Below, one piece after another: positions 1 through 9,384 of a stretch of 57,969 nt of DNA. The translations under genes were made by a program, and so were the position numbers. The notes under the pieces were generated by a model, which was not told where the DNA came from, searched no databases, and saw only the letters and a program-made list of their open reading frames with translations. Position 1 is the stretch's first letter. Each line of letters opens with the position of its first letter. The stretch is from Acidobacteriota bacterium (GTDB lineage Bacteria; Acidobacteriota; Terriglobia; Bryobacterales; Bryobacteraceae), in assembly GCA_003223115.1 (NCBI GenBank), contig QHXW01000025.1, forward strand, positions 1-57,969, given 5' to 3'.

Positions 1-123
1 GATGGCAGCGATTTCTTGGGGATCGCAGTGGGTGAGGTTGGCGATATCGCGTTTGCGAACGTGGGGGCCGTCGCGGTAGGACTGGCGGAGGAAGATGGAC
101 TGGTAGATTTTGCCGTTGGAGCC
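1..123 (-). pseudogene. IS1634-type transposase, N-terminal fragment
   Basis: Read on the minus strand, these 41 codons give an uninterrupted peptide containing KIYQSIFLRQSYRDG and VRKRDIANLTHC. This matches the conserved N-terminal pattern of IS1634-type transposases (a Leu-Arg-x-Ser-Tyr-Arg stretch followed by an Ala-Asn-Leu stretch). The reading runs off the left edge, so the rest of the gene may lie outside the window. Upstream of the Gly-Ser-Asn at 115-123 the sequence becomes group II intron sequence (from about 124), and no start codon or terminal inverted repeat is seen. The N-terminus is therefore truncated and the gene is probably dead. Family assignment is by remembered motif only. 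Confidence 0.6.
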
Positions 124-262
124 ATGCCTCCGGCGGTGCCGGATTGAACAGCCTGTGACTTCGACCGCAGCCGACTACCAGCTTTTCGCGCCGCAGTTTT
201 TGGGGAGACAGCCGATGTTGGAAATAAACGACTTGACTGGAAGTCACAGGGCAGGAGGGCCA
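124..262 (+). mobile_element. group II intron fragment
   Basis: This stretch matches the interior of the group II intron at 35583-36322 (its plus-strand coordinates 35871-35986, read in reverse). The two share the stem CTGTGACTTC/GAAGTCACAG (here 153-162 and 240-249) and a long block around GGGGAGACAGCCGATGTTGG. The inner helix AGCCG/CGGCT of the other copy is AGCCG/CGACT here, so one pair is lost. Neither intron end nor domain V is present. It is a degraded piece joined to a transposase fragment, and the right limit is approximate. Confidence 0.6.
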
Positions 263-539
263 GGAGGCGCGGGCGACGTACATGTCCACATGATGAGGTG
301 AACATCCGATGAAAATGTGCGCAACTCCTCCGCTGTCCAGCACAAAAGGAGGCAGAAAGTGATTTCGCAACACAAACTCAATTCCTCCTCGAGCTCAAGA
401 AACCAAGACACATCCATCCGCTGTGACGATCTATTTTCGGAAGAAGCCAAATCCCGATTCCGGACAGTCCGCCGCCCCTCCACCGCGCGAGCATGAAGCG
501 TTTTCTGCTCTTCGTGGCGTGAGAGGGAGAATCGGCACG
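263..539. other. no recognisable gene
   Basis: This is a 277-base stretch between the intron fragment and the first intact gene. A frame open from about 301 to 496 on the plus strand gives a Ser- and Arg-rich peptide that I do not recognise and that has no ribosome-binding site. It is probably further remnant DNA of the mobile-element junction. Confidence 0.4.
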
Positions 540-1313
540 CTATGCGTAAAGATGTTCGCAGCCGGGCGGGCTGGCGTAGAAGGCATTGCCGCGATAGCCG
601 AGTTCGTCGAGCCCGGCTCTGGACGTGTAGAAACCGTGAATGACACGCTCTTTCATGTAGTGGAAAAATCGCGTCCCGGTGTTTTCGGTTTTCACGTCGG
701 GCCGATTGTCTGAAATGCTGTCCAGGATGGCAATCTGAGCTGGTTCATCGAGTGCCGCGAAGGTGCGGCTGTGCCGCTCTTGTGATTGCGTGTCAAGCCA
801 GGCCAGGCCTTCACGCGAAGTCTTTTGCGGATCGAACTCTTCGAGCCGGCGGACGGCTTGGGCGCCGTAGTAGTGAACCGCGAGTGTGTGATGCGCCGGT
901 GAAAGCGCGTGAGCTGCAGCGCGCACGGCGGCAGAATCGGAAGCCGTCAGATCGATCCATTCGGCAATTTCATCCACGATCACAGCGGCTTCGGGCTCGC
1001 CTAACAGCAAGCCGACAAGGCGTCGAATGACGGGATATTGAGTCTGGGTGAAAAACGCAGGTTGGAAGCGACCGCTTCGCGGCCGGACAATCTCGATTTC
1101 AGAGTCAGCGGGCAATCGCGCGAAACCGCCGCGGTCCGCCAATGCGTGGCCCAGATGCTCGCGAGACGCTTCGTAAATTCCCGGCGGTAGAGCTGCGCTG
1201 GATGCCTGTGAGGCGGCCTCAAGGTCCATTCCGCTCCAGCCCGCAAGTGCGACGCCGCCACCCAGAGAGAGCAACCATTGGCGCCGCGTGAGTGCAGATT
1301 CCTCGCGGTTCAT
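540..1313 (-). CDS. gluconate 2-dehydrogenase subunit 3 family protein, Tat-exported
   Basis: A 257-residue protein that starts with a twin-arginine signal (TRRQWLLSLGGGVALAG). The body fits the small-subunit family of membrane sugar dehydrogenases (gluconate 2-dehydrogenase subunit 3), which partner FAD-containing GMC large subunits. In known pairs the large subunit has no signal of its own and is carried through the Tat system bound to this small subunit. The ATG at 1311-1313 follows two bases after the GMC stop codon, so the two are translationally coupled. Because the GMC gene carries an internal stop, this subunit may now lack a functional partner. The final substrate cannot be read from the sequence; glucoside 3-dehydrogenase or a related sugar dehydrogenase is likely. 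Confidence 0.75.
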   Translation of the reverse strand: MNREESALTRRQWLLSLGGGVALAGWSGMDLEAASQASSAALPPGIYEASREHLGHALADRGGFARLPADSEIEIVRPRSGRFQPAFFTQTQYPVIRRLVGLLLGEPEAAVIVDEIAEWIDLTASDSAAVRAAAHALSPAHHTLAVHYYGAQAVRRLEEFDPQKTSREGLAWLDTQSQERHSRTFAALDEPAQIAILDSISDNRPDVKTENTGTRFFHYMKERVIHGFYTSRAGLDELGYRGNAFYASPPGCEHLYA

Positions 1314-1315
1314 CA

Positions 1316-3013
1316 CTACAAATTTCCCTTCCGGTGCTCATCCGCGATGTAATCGGCCGCACGCACCGAGATGGCCATGATGGTGAGAGTGGGCTCCCAA
1401 CAGCCTTGGGTCACGAAACAGGCCCCGTCGGTAACGAATACGTTTTTCACATCGTGTGCTTGGTTGTACGTGTTCAGCACGCTGGTCTTGGGGTCTTTGC
1501 CCATACGCGCGGTGCCGCACTCATGAATATTCTTGCCGAAAATGTTGAGCTCGTCGCGCGGAGAGTTGCGCTCTTCGAGCTTCAGAGCGTCCATGATTTC
1601 GCCCAGGTGGTCGCGCATGGCTTTGGCCATGTTGTGCTCGTTTTCGCCGTAACTTGCGTGGATATGGAGCGCAGGAATGCCCCAGGCATCTTTCTTTTCA
1701 GGATCGAGCGCGACGTAGTTATCGAAGCGCGGCAAGCACTCGCCTTGGGCGTACACGCCGAACGAGTAAGGGATACTCTCGCGAACCTTGCGCCGGAAGT
1801 CGCGTCCGAACCCGGGCGTGGAAAAGGCCTGGCCGTAGAGCTCCTGACGCCCGTCGCCGGCAAAATAATAGCCACGCAAGAAATTCTTGTTGCGATAAGG
1901 ACCGGCGGTGTTCACATACTTCGGGATGATATAACCGCAGGGCCGCCCCACAGGCTCACGTACCGAGGATTTGAGAGCGGCCATCTTCCCGCCGCCACCT
2001 TCGAGCGTGGTGTGATCCATCAGGTAATGACCCAGGACGCCCCGGGAGTTACCCACGCCGTTGGGAAATCTAGGCGAACGGGAATTGAGCAAGATGCGCG
2101 TGGATTCGAGTGCGCTCGCGGCCAGTACGACCACTTTGGCACGGACCTCGCGCGCAGCTCGATTGGTGCGCTCGATATACGCCACACCCGCCGCTTTGCC
2201 CTCATCATTCATGACCACGTGGCTGACAACTGCGTCGCTGACCAGGTGAAACCGGCCGGTTCGTGCTGCCGCGGGGAGCGTAACGGACGGGCTATTGAAA
2301 TATGACGCGGTGAAGCAGCCGCGCTGGCATTGATCGCAGTAATGGCACGCCGGACGTCCGTTGAGCGGAGCCGTCAGGTTGGCACTGCGGTCTACAATCA
2401 GCTACCAGCCGAATTTCTTTTCGACAATTTCCTTAGCTACGAGTTCGCCGCAACTTAGCCGCATGGGCGGCAGAAATTTGCTGTCCGGCAGCTGCGGCAA
2501 GCCTTCGTAAGAGCCGCTCACGCCGATGTAAGATTCCACTTTGTCGTAGTAGGGCTCGAGATCCTCGTAGCTGAAAGGCCAATCCTGGCCGTAGCCGTCG
2601 TGGCTGGCGGCTTTGAATTCGAAATCGCTGTAGCGATAGCTCACGCGCGCCCAGCAAAAAGTCTTACCGCCGATCTGGCGCCCGCGAATCCACATAAAGG
2701 GCTTGTCGGCCGGGAAAGTGTACGGGTGCTCGGCATCGTTGACGAAGAACTGGCGGCTGTAATCGTCGCAGGCGTAACAGAGCCGCTGTAGGGGCTGATC
2801 CTGTAGAAGTTTTTTCTGGTTGCCAAAGCCGCGGTAGCGCAACTGGTAGGGCCAGATGTGCTCGGTGAAGTCGCGCGCCGGCACGCGTGGCGGACCGGCT
2901 TCGAGCATCAGCACCTCCATGCCCTTCTCGGTCAGCTCCTTGGCTATCCAGCCGCCGCTGGCACCAGATCCGACTACGAGTGCGTCATAGACTTTTGCTT
3001 GTGCAGACTTCAT
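1316..3013 (-). pseudogene. GMC-family FAD oxidoreductase, interrupted by an in-frame TAG
   Basis: A 565-codon frame on the minus strand, intact except for one TAG at 2402-2404. The first part (from the ATG at 3011-3013) has the FAD-binding motif VVGSGASGGWIAKEL and the family segment GGKTFCWARVSYR. After the stop the same frame continues with ACHYCDQCQRGCF and ends with the catalytic-His region HECGTARMG and WEPTLTIMA, so nothing is shifted or missing. No signal peptide is seen, as expected for a subunit that hitchhikes on the Tat-tagged small subunit downstream. In the known pairs this enzyme oxidises sugars or gluconate in the periplasm and passes electrons to cytochrome c. It is called broken because of the stop; a sequencing error is the main alternative. 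Confidence 0.8.
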
Positions 3014-3070
3014 CGTCTGTTCGAGAAACGAAACGCAAATCGAGAGTGTACCATCTATAGGAGACTCGAC

Positions 3071-4171
3071 ATGGCTGATCGCGGAAGAGTAAAAGTGGGC
3101 ATCATCGGCTCAGGATTCGAGGCCGATATTCACGCAGCATCGTTCAGGATTCTGCCGGAGGACGCAGAAGTGGTGGCGGTTGCCTCGCCCACCAAGGGTC
3201 ATCCGGAGGCGCTAGCCAAAAAATATGGCATCGCGCACGTGTATCACGACTATCGCGAGATGCTCAAACAGAAAGATATCGAGATGGTCACCATCAACGC
3301 GCCCAACCATCTTCACTGCGCGATGACGCGTGACATCGCCAATGCGGGCAAGCATGTGGTGTGCGAGAAGCCGCTGGCCATGACGCTGGAAGAAGCCGAC
3401 GAGATGATCGACGTCTGCAAGAAAACGGGCGTATTGCTCATGTATGCCGAAGAGCTGCTGTTCACCCCGAAATACGTGAAAGTGAAAGAAATGGCGGACC
3501 AGGGCGCGTTCGGCAAAGTTTACCTGGTGAAGCAAAGCGAGAAACATTTCGGCCCGCATGCGGGATGGTTCTGGGATGTGAGCAAGTCGGGCGGCGGAGT
3601 TTTGATGGACATGGGATGCCACGGCATCGCTTTCTGCTGGTGGTTTCTGGGACATCCCGCGATCAAGAGCGTGTATTGCCAGATGGGAACCTACGCGCAC
3701 GCCGACAAAACCAAAGGCGAAGACAACTGCATTTGTATTCTGGAATTCGCAAACGACGCAGTGGGGCTGATCGAAACCAGTTGGGCCAAGCGCGGCGGCA
3801 TGGACGATTGTACGGAAGTTTACGGGACCGGAGGCGTGAGCTATGCCGACCTGCACATGGGCAACGCCATGCCTACTTTCAGCGGCCCAGGCTACGGCTA
3901 TGCCGTGGAGAAGGCGCCGTCGACACAAGGCTGGAGCTATCCGGTATTCGAAGAGCACTGGAATTACGGGCTGCCGCAGGAACTGCGCCACTTCGCGCGC
4001 TGCGTTCGCGGCAAGGAGACGCCGATGGTCACGGGAGAAGACGGGCGCGTGGTTCAGGAGGTCTTGTACGCGGGTTACCAATCGGCGGGCACAGGCCGCA
4101 AAGTCGAGCTGCCGTTCAGGCCAAAGGGCGTGAAGAGACCCATTGACCTTTGGCGGAAGCCGGTAGCATAG
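3071..4171 (+). CDS. Gfo/Idh/MocA family NAD(P)-dependent oxidoreductase, cytoplasmic
   Basis: A 366-residue protein with an N-terminal Rossmann fold (KVGIIGSGFEADIHAASF), the family EKPLAMT motif near residue 100 carrying the likely catalytic lysine, and a C-terminal substrate domain. It has no signal peptide, unlike the second Gfo/Idh gene at 33678. The ATG at 3071 sits about nine bases after ATAGGAGA. It is divergent from the GMC gene with 57 bp between start codons, so they may share a control region. Family members oxidise or epimerise sugars, inositols and related polyols. The context suggests a carbohydrate substrate, but the exact one is unknown. Confidence 0.85.
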   Translation: MADRGRVKVGIIGSGFEADIHAASFRILPEDAEVVAVASPTKGHPEALAKKYGIAHVYHDYREMLKQKDIEMVTINAPNHLHCAMTRDIANAGKHVVCEKPLAMTLEEADEMIDVCKKTGVLLMYAEELLFTPKYVKVKEMADQGAFGKVYLVKQSEKHFGPHAGWFWDVSKSGGGVLMDMGCHGIAFCWWFLGHPAIKSVYCQMGTYAHADKTKGEDNCICILEFANDAVGLIETSWAKRGGMDDCTEVYGTGGVSYADLHMGNAMPTFSGPGYGYAVEKAPSTQGWSYPVFEEHWNYGLPQELRHFARCVRGKETPMVTGEDGRVVQEVLYAGYQSAGTGRKVELPFRPKGVKRPIDLWRKPVA

Positions 4172-4180
4172 CAGGAGAAT

Positions 4181-5878
4181 GTGCGCACCTCGCTGGCTGC
4201 AGCCTTGCTGATTGCCGCGCTCTGGGTGGTTGGGGTTGAACGCGCGGCCCCGCGCACCGCCGTTCAATTTACTGATATCGCGGACGCTTCGGGAATCCGA
4301 TTCCGGCACGTCTCCGCGCCGGAGAAGAAGTACATTGTCGAATCGATGAGCGGTGGAGTTGCGCTGTTCGATTATGACAACGACGGCTATCTAGACATTT
4401 ACTTCACCAACTCACAGACAGTCGAGACCGCCCGAAACCCGGCCAGCGCACGCAGCGTTCTCTATCACAACAACGGCGACGGCACCTTCACGGATGTGAC
4501 CGGGAAGGCCGGCGTTGGATACCCAGGCTGGGCGATGGGAGTGGTGGCGGCGGACTTCGACGGCGACGGCTTTGATGATCTTTATGTAACCTGTTTCGGA
4601 CCGAATCACCTGTACCACAACAATGGCGATGGAACCTTCACGGATGTGACGTCGAAAGCCGGTGTGGACGATGCGCGCTGGTCTGCAGGGGCCGCGTTTG
4701 GCGACTAAGACAATGACGGCTTGCCGGATCTGTTCGTGGCCAATTATGTGGATTTCAAGTTGTCTGACCTGCCGGCATTCGGCAAAGGAAAATTCTGCAA
4801 GTACCACGGGATTGAAGTGCAATGCGGACCACGCGGCTTGCGAGGGGCGGGCGATTCACTGTTTCACAACAATGGAGACGGACGTTTTACCGATGTGAGC
4901 TGGACAGCGGGCGTTTCCGATCCCGACGGCCGTTTTGGTATGGGCGTTGTGTGGACGGACGTGGATGACGATGGTTGGCAGGACCTCTATGTGGCCAACG
5001 ATACCGGCCCCAATTTTTTTTATCACAACAATCACAACGGCACATTCACGGAAGCAGGATACGAAGCCGGCGTGGCCGTAGGCGAAGACGGTCAGGAACA
5101 GGGCTCTATGGGTGTGGCTCTAGGTGATTATCTGCATACTGGAGGGTTTGCGATTTTCGTCAGCAACTTTGCCGATGAGTACAACACGCTCTACCGGCAT
5201 GACCGCGGCCTCATGTATAGCGATGTGTCGCTGGCGTCGAAAATCGCCCAGGGGACGCTTCCGTATGTGGGCTGGGGAATCGAATTTTTTGATTACGACA
5301 ACGACGGATGGGTGGATCTGATGGTGGTGAACGGGCACGTCTACCCACAAGTGGCCAATGCCAGACTAGGAGCGACGTACCAGCAGCGTATCCTGCTCTA
5401 TCGCAACCAGCGGGACGGAACATTTTCGGAAATGGCGGCGGAAGCCGGCGAAGCGCTGATGGTTCCACGCGTCAGCCGGGGTGCGGCCTTTGGCGATATT
5501 GACAATGACGGAGATATCGACGTGGTGATCAATAACCTGGACGGCAAGCCCGTGGTATTGCGCAATGATGGCGGCAACAGGAATCACTGGATCACGCTCA
5601 AGCTCGCCGGCCGCGGGAGAAACCGCGTTGCCTTGGGCGCGAAGGTAAGAGTAGTAAGCGGAGATCTCGAGCAGTGGGGCGAGGTGCGCAGCGGCGGGAG
5701 TTATCTCTCGTCGAGCGATTCTCGCTTGCATTTCGGTCTGGACTCCAGAACGGCGGTGAAGCAGATCGACATCCGCTGGCCCGACGGCCAACGCGAAACC
5801 GTTCGCGACATTCGCGCCAATCAGTTTGTGACGATTGAACAGGGCAAGGGGATCGTGAAAACGGCAATTCCCCACTGA
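4181..5878 (+). pseudogene. FG-GAP/VCBS repeat protein with ASPIC/UnbV domain, interrupted by an in-frame TAA
   Basis: A 565-codon frame starting with GTG nine bases after the upstream stop and after GCAGGAG. An N-terminal signal peptide is followed by FG-GAP calcium-binding repeats ([35 protein letters not shown]). The C-terminal ASPIC/UnbV domain includes [12 protein letters not shown] and [14 protein letters not shown] single TAA at 4706-4708 breaks the third repeat: GAAFGD[13 protein letters not shown], where repeats normally read GDYDNDG. A TAT or TAC to TAA change explains it. The frame is otherwise intact, so this is a fresh pseudogene or a sequence error. Such proteins are secreted and of unclear role, often near TonB receptors and TPR proteins, as here. 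Confidence 0.8.
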
Positions 5879-5895
5879 TAGCCTCTATGGGCCCG

Positions 5896-5963
5896 ACTGG
5901 TTTTTACTTTCCTTAAATGATTTGCAGTTATTAACCCTAACGTGTATATTCTTGAAAACCAGT
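5896..5963. repeat. 9-bp inverted repeat flanking the TonB-receptor promoter
   Basis: ACTGGTTTT at 5896-5904 is answered by AAAACCAGT at 5955-5963. The two arms bracket the predicted -35/-10 elements at 5922-5950, and the second arm falls over the expected transcription start. It could be a two-site operator. Chance is possible for a 9-bp match at this spacing. Confidence 0.35.
5922..5950 (+). promoter_or_regulatory. sigma-70-like promoter of the TonB receptor operon
   Basis: TTGCAG at 5922-5927, a 17-base spacer and TATATT at 5945-5950, followed about 25 bases later by the ribosome-binding site CAAGGAGG and the ATG at 5997. The -10 is good and the -35 weak. Confidence 0.45.
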
Positions 5964-5996
5964 GGGAAATTATTCCTGATCAAGGAGGCGATTGGT

Positions 5997-8900
5997 ATGC
6001 GCTACGAATTCCGGTTCATGTTCTTTGCCCTTACGCTCGTTCTTCTCGTCTCGGCCTGTCTCGAAGCGCAGGAGATCACGGGCAATATCACAGGTACGGT
6101 GAGCGACTCAACCGGCGCCTTCATTGTCGCGGCGACGGTCACGGCGAACAACACCCGCACGGGCGCGGCGCGCACCACACAGACCACATCCGCCGGCGTA
6201 TTCTATTTCAACAATCTTCCAGTGGGCGATTACCAGCTCACTGTGGAAGCAACGGGGTTCAAGAAAAATCAAACTACGGGAATCCGGCTTGACGTAAACG
6301 ACAAGCTGAACTTTCCCATCGTGCTTGAAGTGGGCGCTCTGACCGAGAGCATCACGGTGGCGGGCCAGGCCGTCCAGCTTCAGACCGAAACGGGCGAAGT
6401 TTCAAATCTGATTGGAGCAGCGCAGATGCAGGACATGCCTCTCAACGGCCGCGCTTTCGGGCAACTGGTGGAGCTTGTTCCAGGCGTAACACCGGAGGGC
6501 GGACGCGTGGGCGGCGGCACGGGTTTGAGCAGTGACACGAACGTCTCGATCAACGGTAACCAGACCAATTCCAATCTCTGGCTCATCGATGGCCAGAACA
6601 ACATGGACATCGGCTCAAATGCGGGTAACGTGGTCACGCCATCGGTGGATTCCATCGAAGAGTTCAAAGTGCTGCGCAATAACTTCAGCGCCGAATTCGG
6701 GCTGGTGACGGGCGGCGTAGTCAACGTGATTACAAAATCCGGTGGCCGCGATTTCCATGGCTCAGTTTATGAATTCATGCGCAACGACAAACTCGACGCC
6801 AACGACTTCTTCCTGAACTCGAGCGGCAGCCCGAAGAGCGAGCTGCGTTATAACGATTTTGGGTTCACCATTGGAGGGCCGTTGTGGATACCGGGAGTCT
6901 ACAATCGCGATCGCAACAAAGATTTCTTTTTCATTTCTTATGAAGGGCGCCGCGAGGTACGCGGCCAGGTGGCCACCGATAACGTGCCGACGGCGCGGCA
7001 GCGGCTTGGCATCCTCGACCCGACTTGTGGAAACACGGCGGGGCCTTGTACCCCTCAGCCGTTCGACCCTCAGGAAGTACCGGTGAACGAGGGCAACGTC
7101 GATCCCGCGCAAATCGATCCTAATGGCGCAGCGCTCCTGTTGCGCTACCCCATGCCCAATGCCAGCTACGCAGACAGCGGCTTTAACTGGATCGGAAGCG
7201 CCAATAAAGGCACTCACGACAACCAGAGGTCGTACCGGTGGGACCATAACTTCGGTGAAAAAGCGATGCTGATGGTCCGCTTCATGGATGAGACGCAGAG
7301 CCTGAACGGGATTAACGAGCAACTCTGGGGAGATGACAATTTCCCATCAGTGAACAGCGATTGGACTTTCGGAGCGCACAACGGCATCATTAAGCTCACC
7401 AGTACGTTGTCGCCTCGTCTGGTAAACGATTTCCAGTTCGGCTACACCAACAACCAGATCATTTTCAAGACCGGAAAGAGTTCGGATCCGGCGCTGGCAT
7501 CGCGCTCGGGCTTCACTTATACGGAACTATTCCCCGAGACCAGTGGCTCGTTCCCGGCTTTATGGGGCGTCGAAAATTTTGGGGCCATCGTGCACAATGC
7601 GCCGTTCTTCAACCGTGAGGACCTGTTCCAGTGGAAGGATGATGTCGCCTACACCTTCGGCAAACACAATCTGAAGATGGGCGTCTTTTACGGCCATAGC
7701 CGCAAACGCGAGCCAGCCAATGGCGGCGAGGATGAGAGCGCCGGCTCGCCGTCGTTCAACAGCTTCCAGGATCTGTTACTCGGTAACATGAGCACGTATT
7801 CCGAACAGCAGAGCCTGAATGAAGTGCCCGACCGCTGGCGTGACCTGGCTGTCTACTTTCAGGACACGTTCAAAGTACGGTCGAACTTAACTCTGGATTA
7901 CGGCCTGCGCTGGCAATATCTGGGCCAGGTGTTCTCCGCACACGACAACATCGCCAACTTCATCCCCAGCCGCTTTGATAAGTCGAAATGCTCTTCGGCG
8001 GCGTTCACCCCGGACGGCCTGGTAGACCCCACGCTATGTGACACTCTGAACGGCATCGTGACACCCAAGTCATCCGGAATCGCGAGCCGTGCACTGGTCC
8101 GAAATCACTTCAATGACTGGGAGCCTCGGTTTGGCTTCTCATGGTCGCCGTTGGCCAGCAGGAAATTCCTGGTGCGCGGAGGCGCAGGTATCTTTCACGG
8201 CCGTGACGCGATCTCCCAAACCAGTGCGCTAGGCCAACCGCCGCCCAACAATCGCACAGCCGTGCTCAACAACGTTAGTTTTTCGCAACTTGTACCCGGT
8301 CAGCTTTCGCCTTTCAATCCCAATCTGCCGCAGCCGCCACTGCTGCTGCAAACGCTCGATCCCATCTACTTTAATCCGCAGAGCTACCAGTTCAGCTTCG
8401 GATTCCAGTACGAACTGCCTGCCAGCACATTATTCGAGATCAACTACGTCGGCAGCCATCAAATCCATCAAGGGCGAAATCGCGACATCAACCAAATTGC
8501 GCCGCAAGATCAGGCGGCCGTTTACGATGGCTCGCTCAACCCCGACCTGGTGCGGCCGTATCTCGGCTACAGCCACATTTACGTGAACGAGCGCGCCGGA
8601 AGCACGAGCTATAACTCACTCCAGGTTTACGCGAACAAGCGTATGAGCCGCGGCCTGCAATTCCAGGTGGCGTATACCTTTTCCAAGCTGATCTCCGACA
8701 CCATCAACCGCGATAGCGAAGGCCGCGCGTCTCCCATGCAAGACGCGTTCAATCCGCGGGCAGAACGGTCGCTGGCCAACCAGGACCAGACGCATGCGCT
8801 CACGTTCAATTACATTTACCAGTTGCCATTCTTCAGAAACGCCAAGAATGCGTTCGCCAAGAGCGCCCTGGGCGGTTGGGAGCTAGTAGGACTGGCAACG

Positions 8901-9383
8901 TTCCGCTCGGGTCTGCCTTTTACGCCATGCATCGATCACGACGTGGCCGGAACGCGCGGTGAGGAGTGCCAGCGGCCCGACCTGATTGCCAACCCGAACC
9001 TCGATCGCGGTCAGCGCACGATCCGGAGCTACTTCAATACCGACGCGTTCATTTTGCAGGAGCCAGGCACGTTCGGTAACTCGGCCCGCAACATCATTCG
9101 TGGGCCGGGCATCAATACGTGGGACGTCTCGCTGTTCAAAGATTTCGAATTTCCCTGGTTCGGAAGCCATAAGAACGTCCATGCGGCAGAATCCGCCAGG
9201 CTGCAATTCCGTGCCGAGTTCTTCAATGCCTGGAACCACACGCAGTTCGCGAGTGTGGACAACACGTTCACGCCGGCAGCCGACGTAGCTGGATCGAAAG
9301 TGGATCCCGGCTCTTCGTTCGGAACGGTTAACGGCGCCCGCTCGCCCCGGGAAATTCAATTAGGGCTGAAACTCATCTTTTGA
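5997..9383 (+). CDS. TonB-dependent receptor with carboxypeptidase-regulatory domain (Oar type)
   Basis: An 1,128-residue outer-membrane protein. A signal peptide ends near residue 25 (LVSACLEAQ). Next is a carboxypeptidase-regulatory-like beta-sandwich (GTVSDSTGAFIVAATVTA, roughly residues 27-110), then a plug domain with PLNGRAFGQLVELVPGV and GGVVNVITKSGGRDFHGS. The long barrel ends in the terminal phenylalanine LGLKLIF. The ATG at 5997 is chosen because AAGGAGG stands directly upstream and the signal peptide starts there. The receptor imports an unknown large substrate with TonB/ExbB energy. The TPR gene begins one base after its stop, indicating translational coupling. Length and layout are typical of the many Oar-like receptors of soil acidobacteria. 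Confidence 0.92.
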   Translation: MRYEFRFMFFALTLVLLVSACLEAQEITGNITGTVSDSTGAFIVAATVTANNTRTGAARTTQTTSAGVFYFNNLPVGDYQLTVEATGFKKNQTTGIRLDVNDKLNFPIVLEVGALTESITVAGQAVQLQTETGEVSNLIGAAQMQDMPLNGRAFGQLVELVPGVTPEGGRVGGGTGLSSDTNVSINGNQTNSNLWLIDGQNNMDIGSNAGNVVTPSVDSIEEFKVLRNNFSAEFGLVTGGVVNVITKSGGRDFHGSVYEFMRNDKLDANDFFLNSSGSPKSELRYNDFGFTIGGPLWIPGVYNRDRNKDFFFISYEGRREVRGQVATDNVPTARQRLGILDPTCGNTAGPCTPQPFDPQEVPVNEGNVDPAQIDPNGAALLLRYPMPNASYADSGFNWIGSANKGTHDNQRSYRWDHNFGEKAMLMVRFMDETQSLNGINEQLWGDDNFPSVNSDWTFGAHNGIIKLTSTLSPRLVNDFQFGYTNNQIIFKTGKSSDPALASRSGFTYTELFPETSGSFPALWGVENFGAIVHNAPFFNREDLFQWKDDVAYTFGKHNLKMGVFYGHSRKREPANGGEDESAGSPSFNSFQDLLLGNMSTYSEQQSLNEVPDRWRDLAVYFQDTFKVRSNLTLDYGLRWQYLGQVFSAHDNIANFIPSRFDKSKCSSAAFTPDGLVDPTLCDTLNGIVTPKSSGIASRALVRNHFNDWEPRFGFSWSPLASRKFLVRGGAGIFHGRDAISQTSALGQPPPNNRTAVLNNVSFSQLVPGQLSPFNPNLPQPPLLLQTLDPIYFNPQSYQFSFGFQYELPASTLFEINYVGSHQIHQGRNRDINQIAPQDQAAVYDGSLNPDLVRPYLGYSHIYVNERAGSTSYNSLQVYANKRMSRGLQFQVAYTFSKLISDTINRDSEGRASPMQDAFNPRAERSLANQDQTHALTFNYIYQLPFFRNAKNAFAKSALGGWELVGLATFRSGLPFTPCIDHDVAGTRGEECQRPDLIANPNLDRGQRTIRSYFNTDAFILQEPGTFGNSARNIIRGPGINTWDVSLFKDFEFPWFGSHKNVHAAESARLQFRAEFFNAWNHTQFASVDNTFTPAADVAGSKVDPGSSFGTVNGARSPREIQLGLKLIF

Positions 9384-9384
9384 C

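Noticed and set aside
423-713. Plus-strand frame across 423-713
   Set aside because: Lies antisense to the C-terminal end of the small-subunit gene and shows no domain or ribosome-binding site.
3212-4309. Open frame of about 365 codons on the minus strand across the Gfo/Idh gene
   Set aside because: Antisense to a conserved Rossmann protein; no motif or start site.
1316-5878. Stop-codon recoding (selenocysteine or pyrrolysine) for the TAG and TAA
   Set aside because: Neither is TGA, no insertion signals are seen, and two different stop codons within 3 kb argue for mutation or error.
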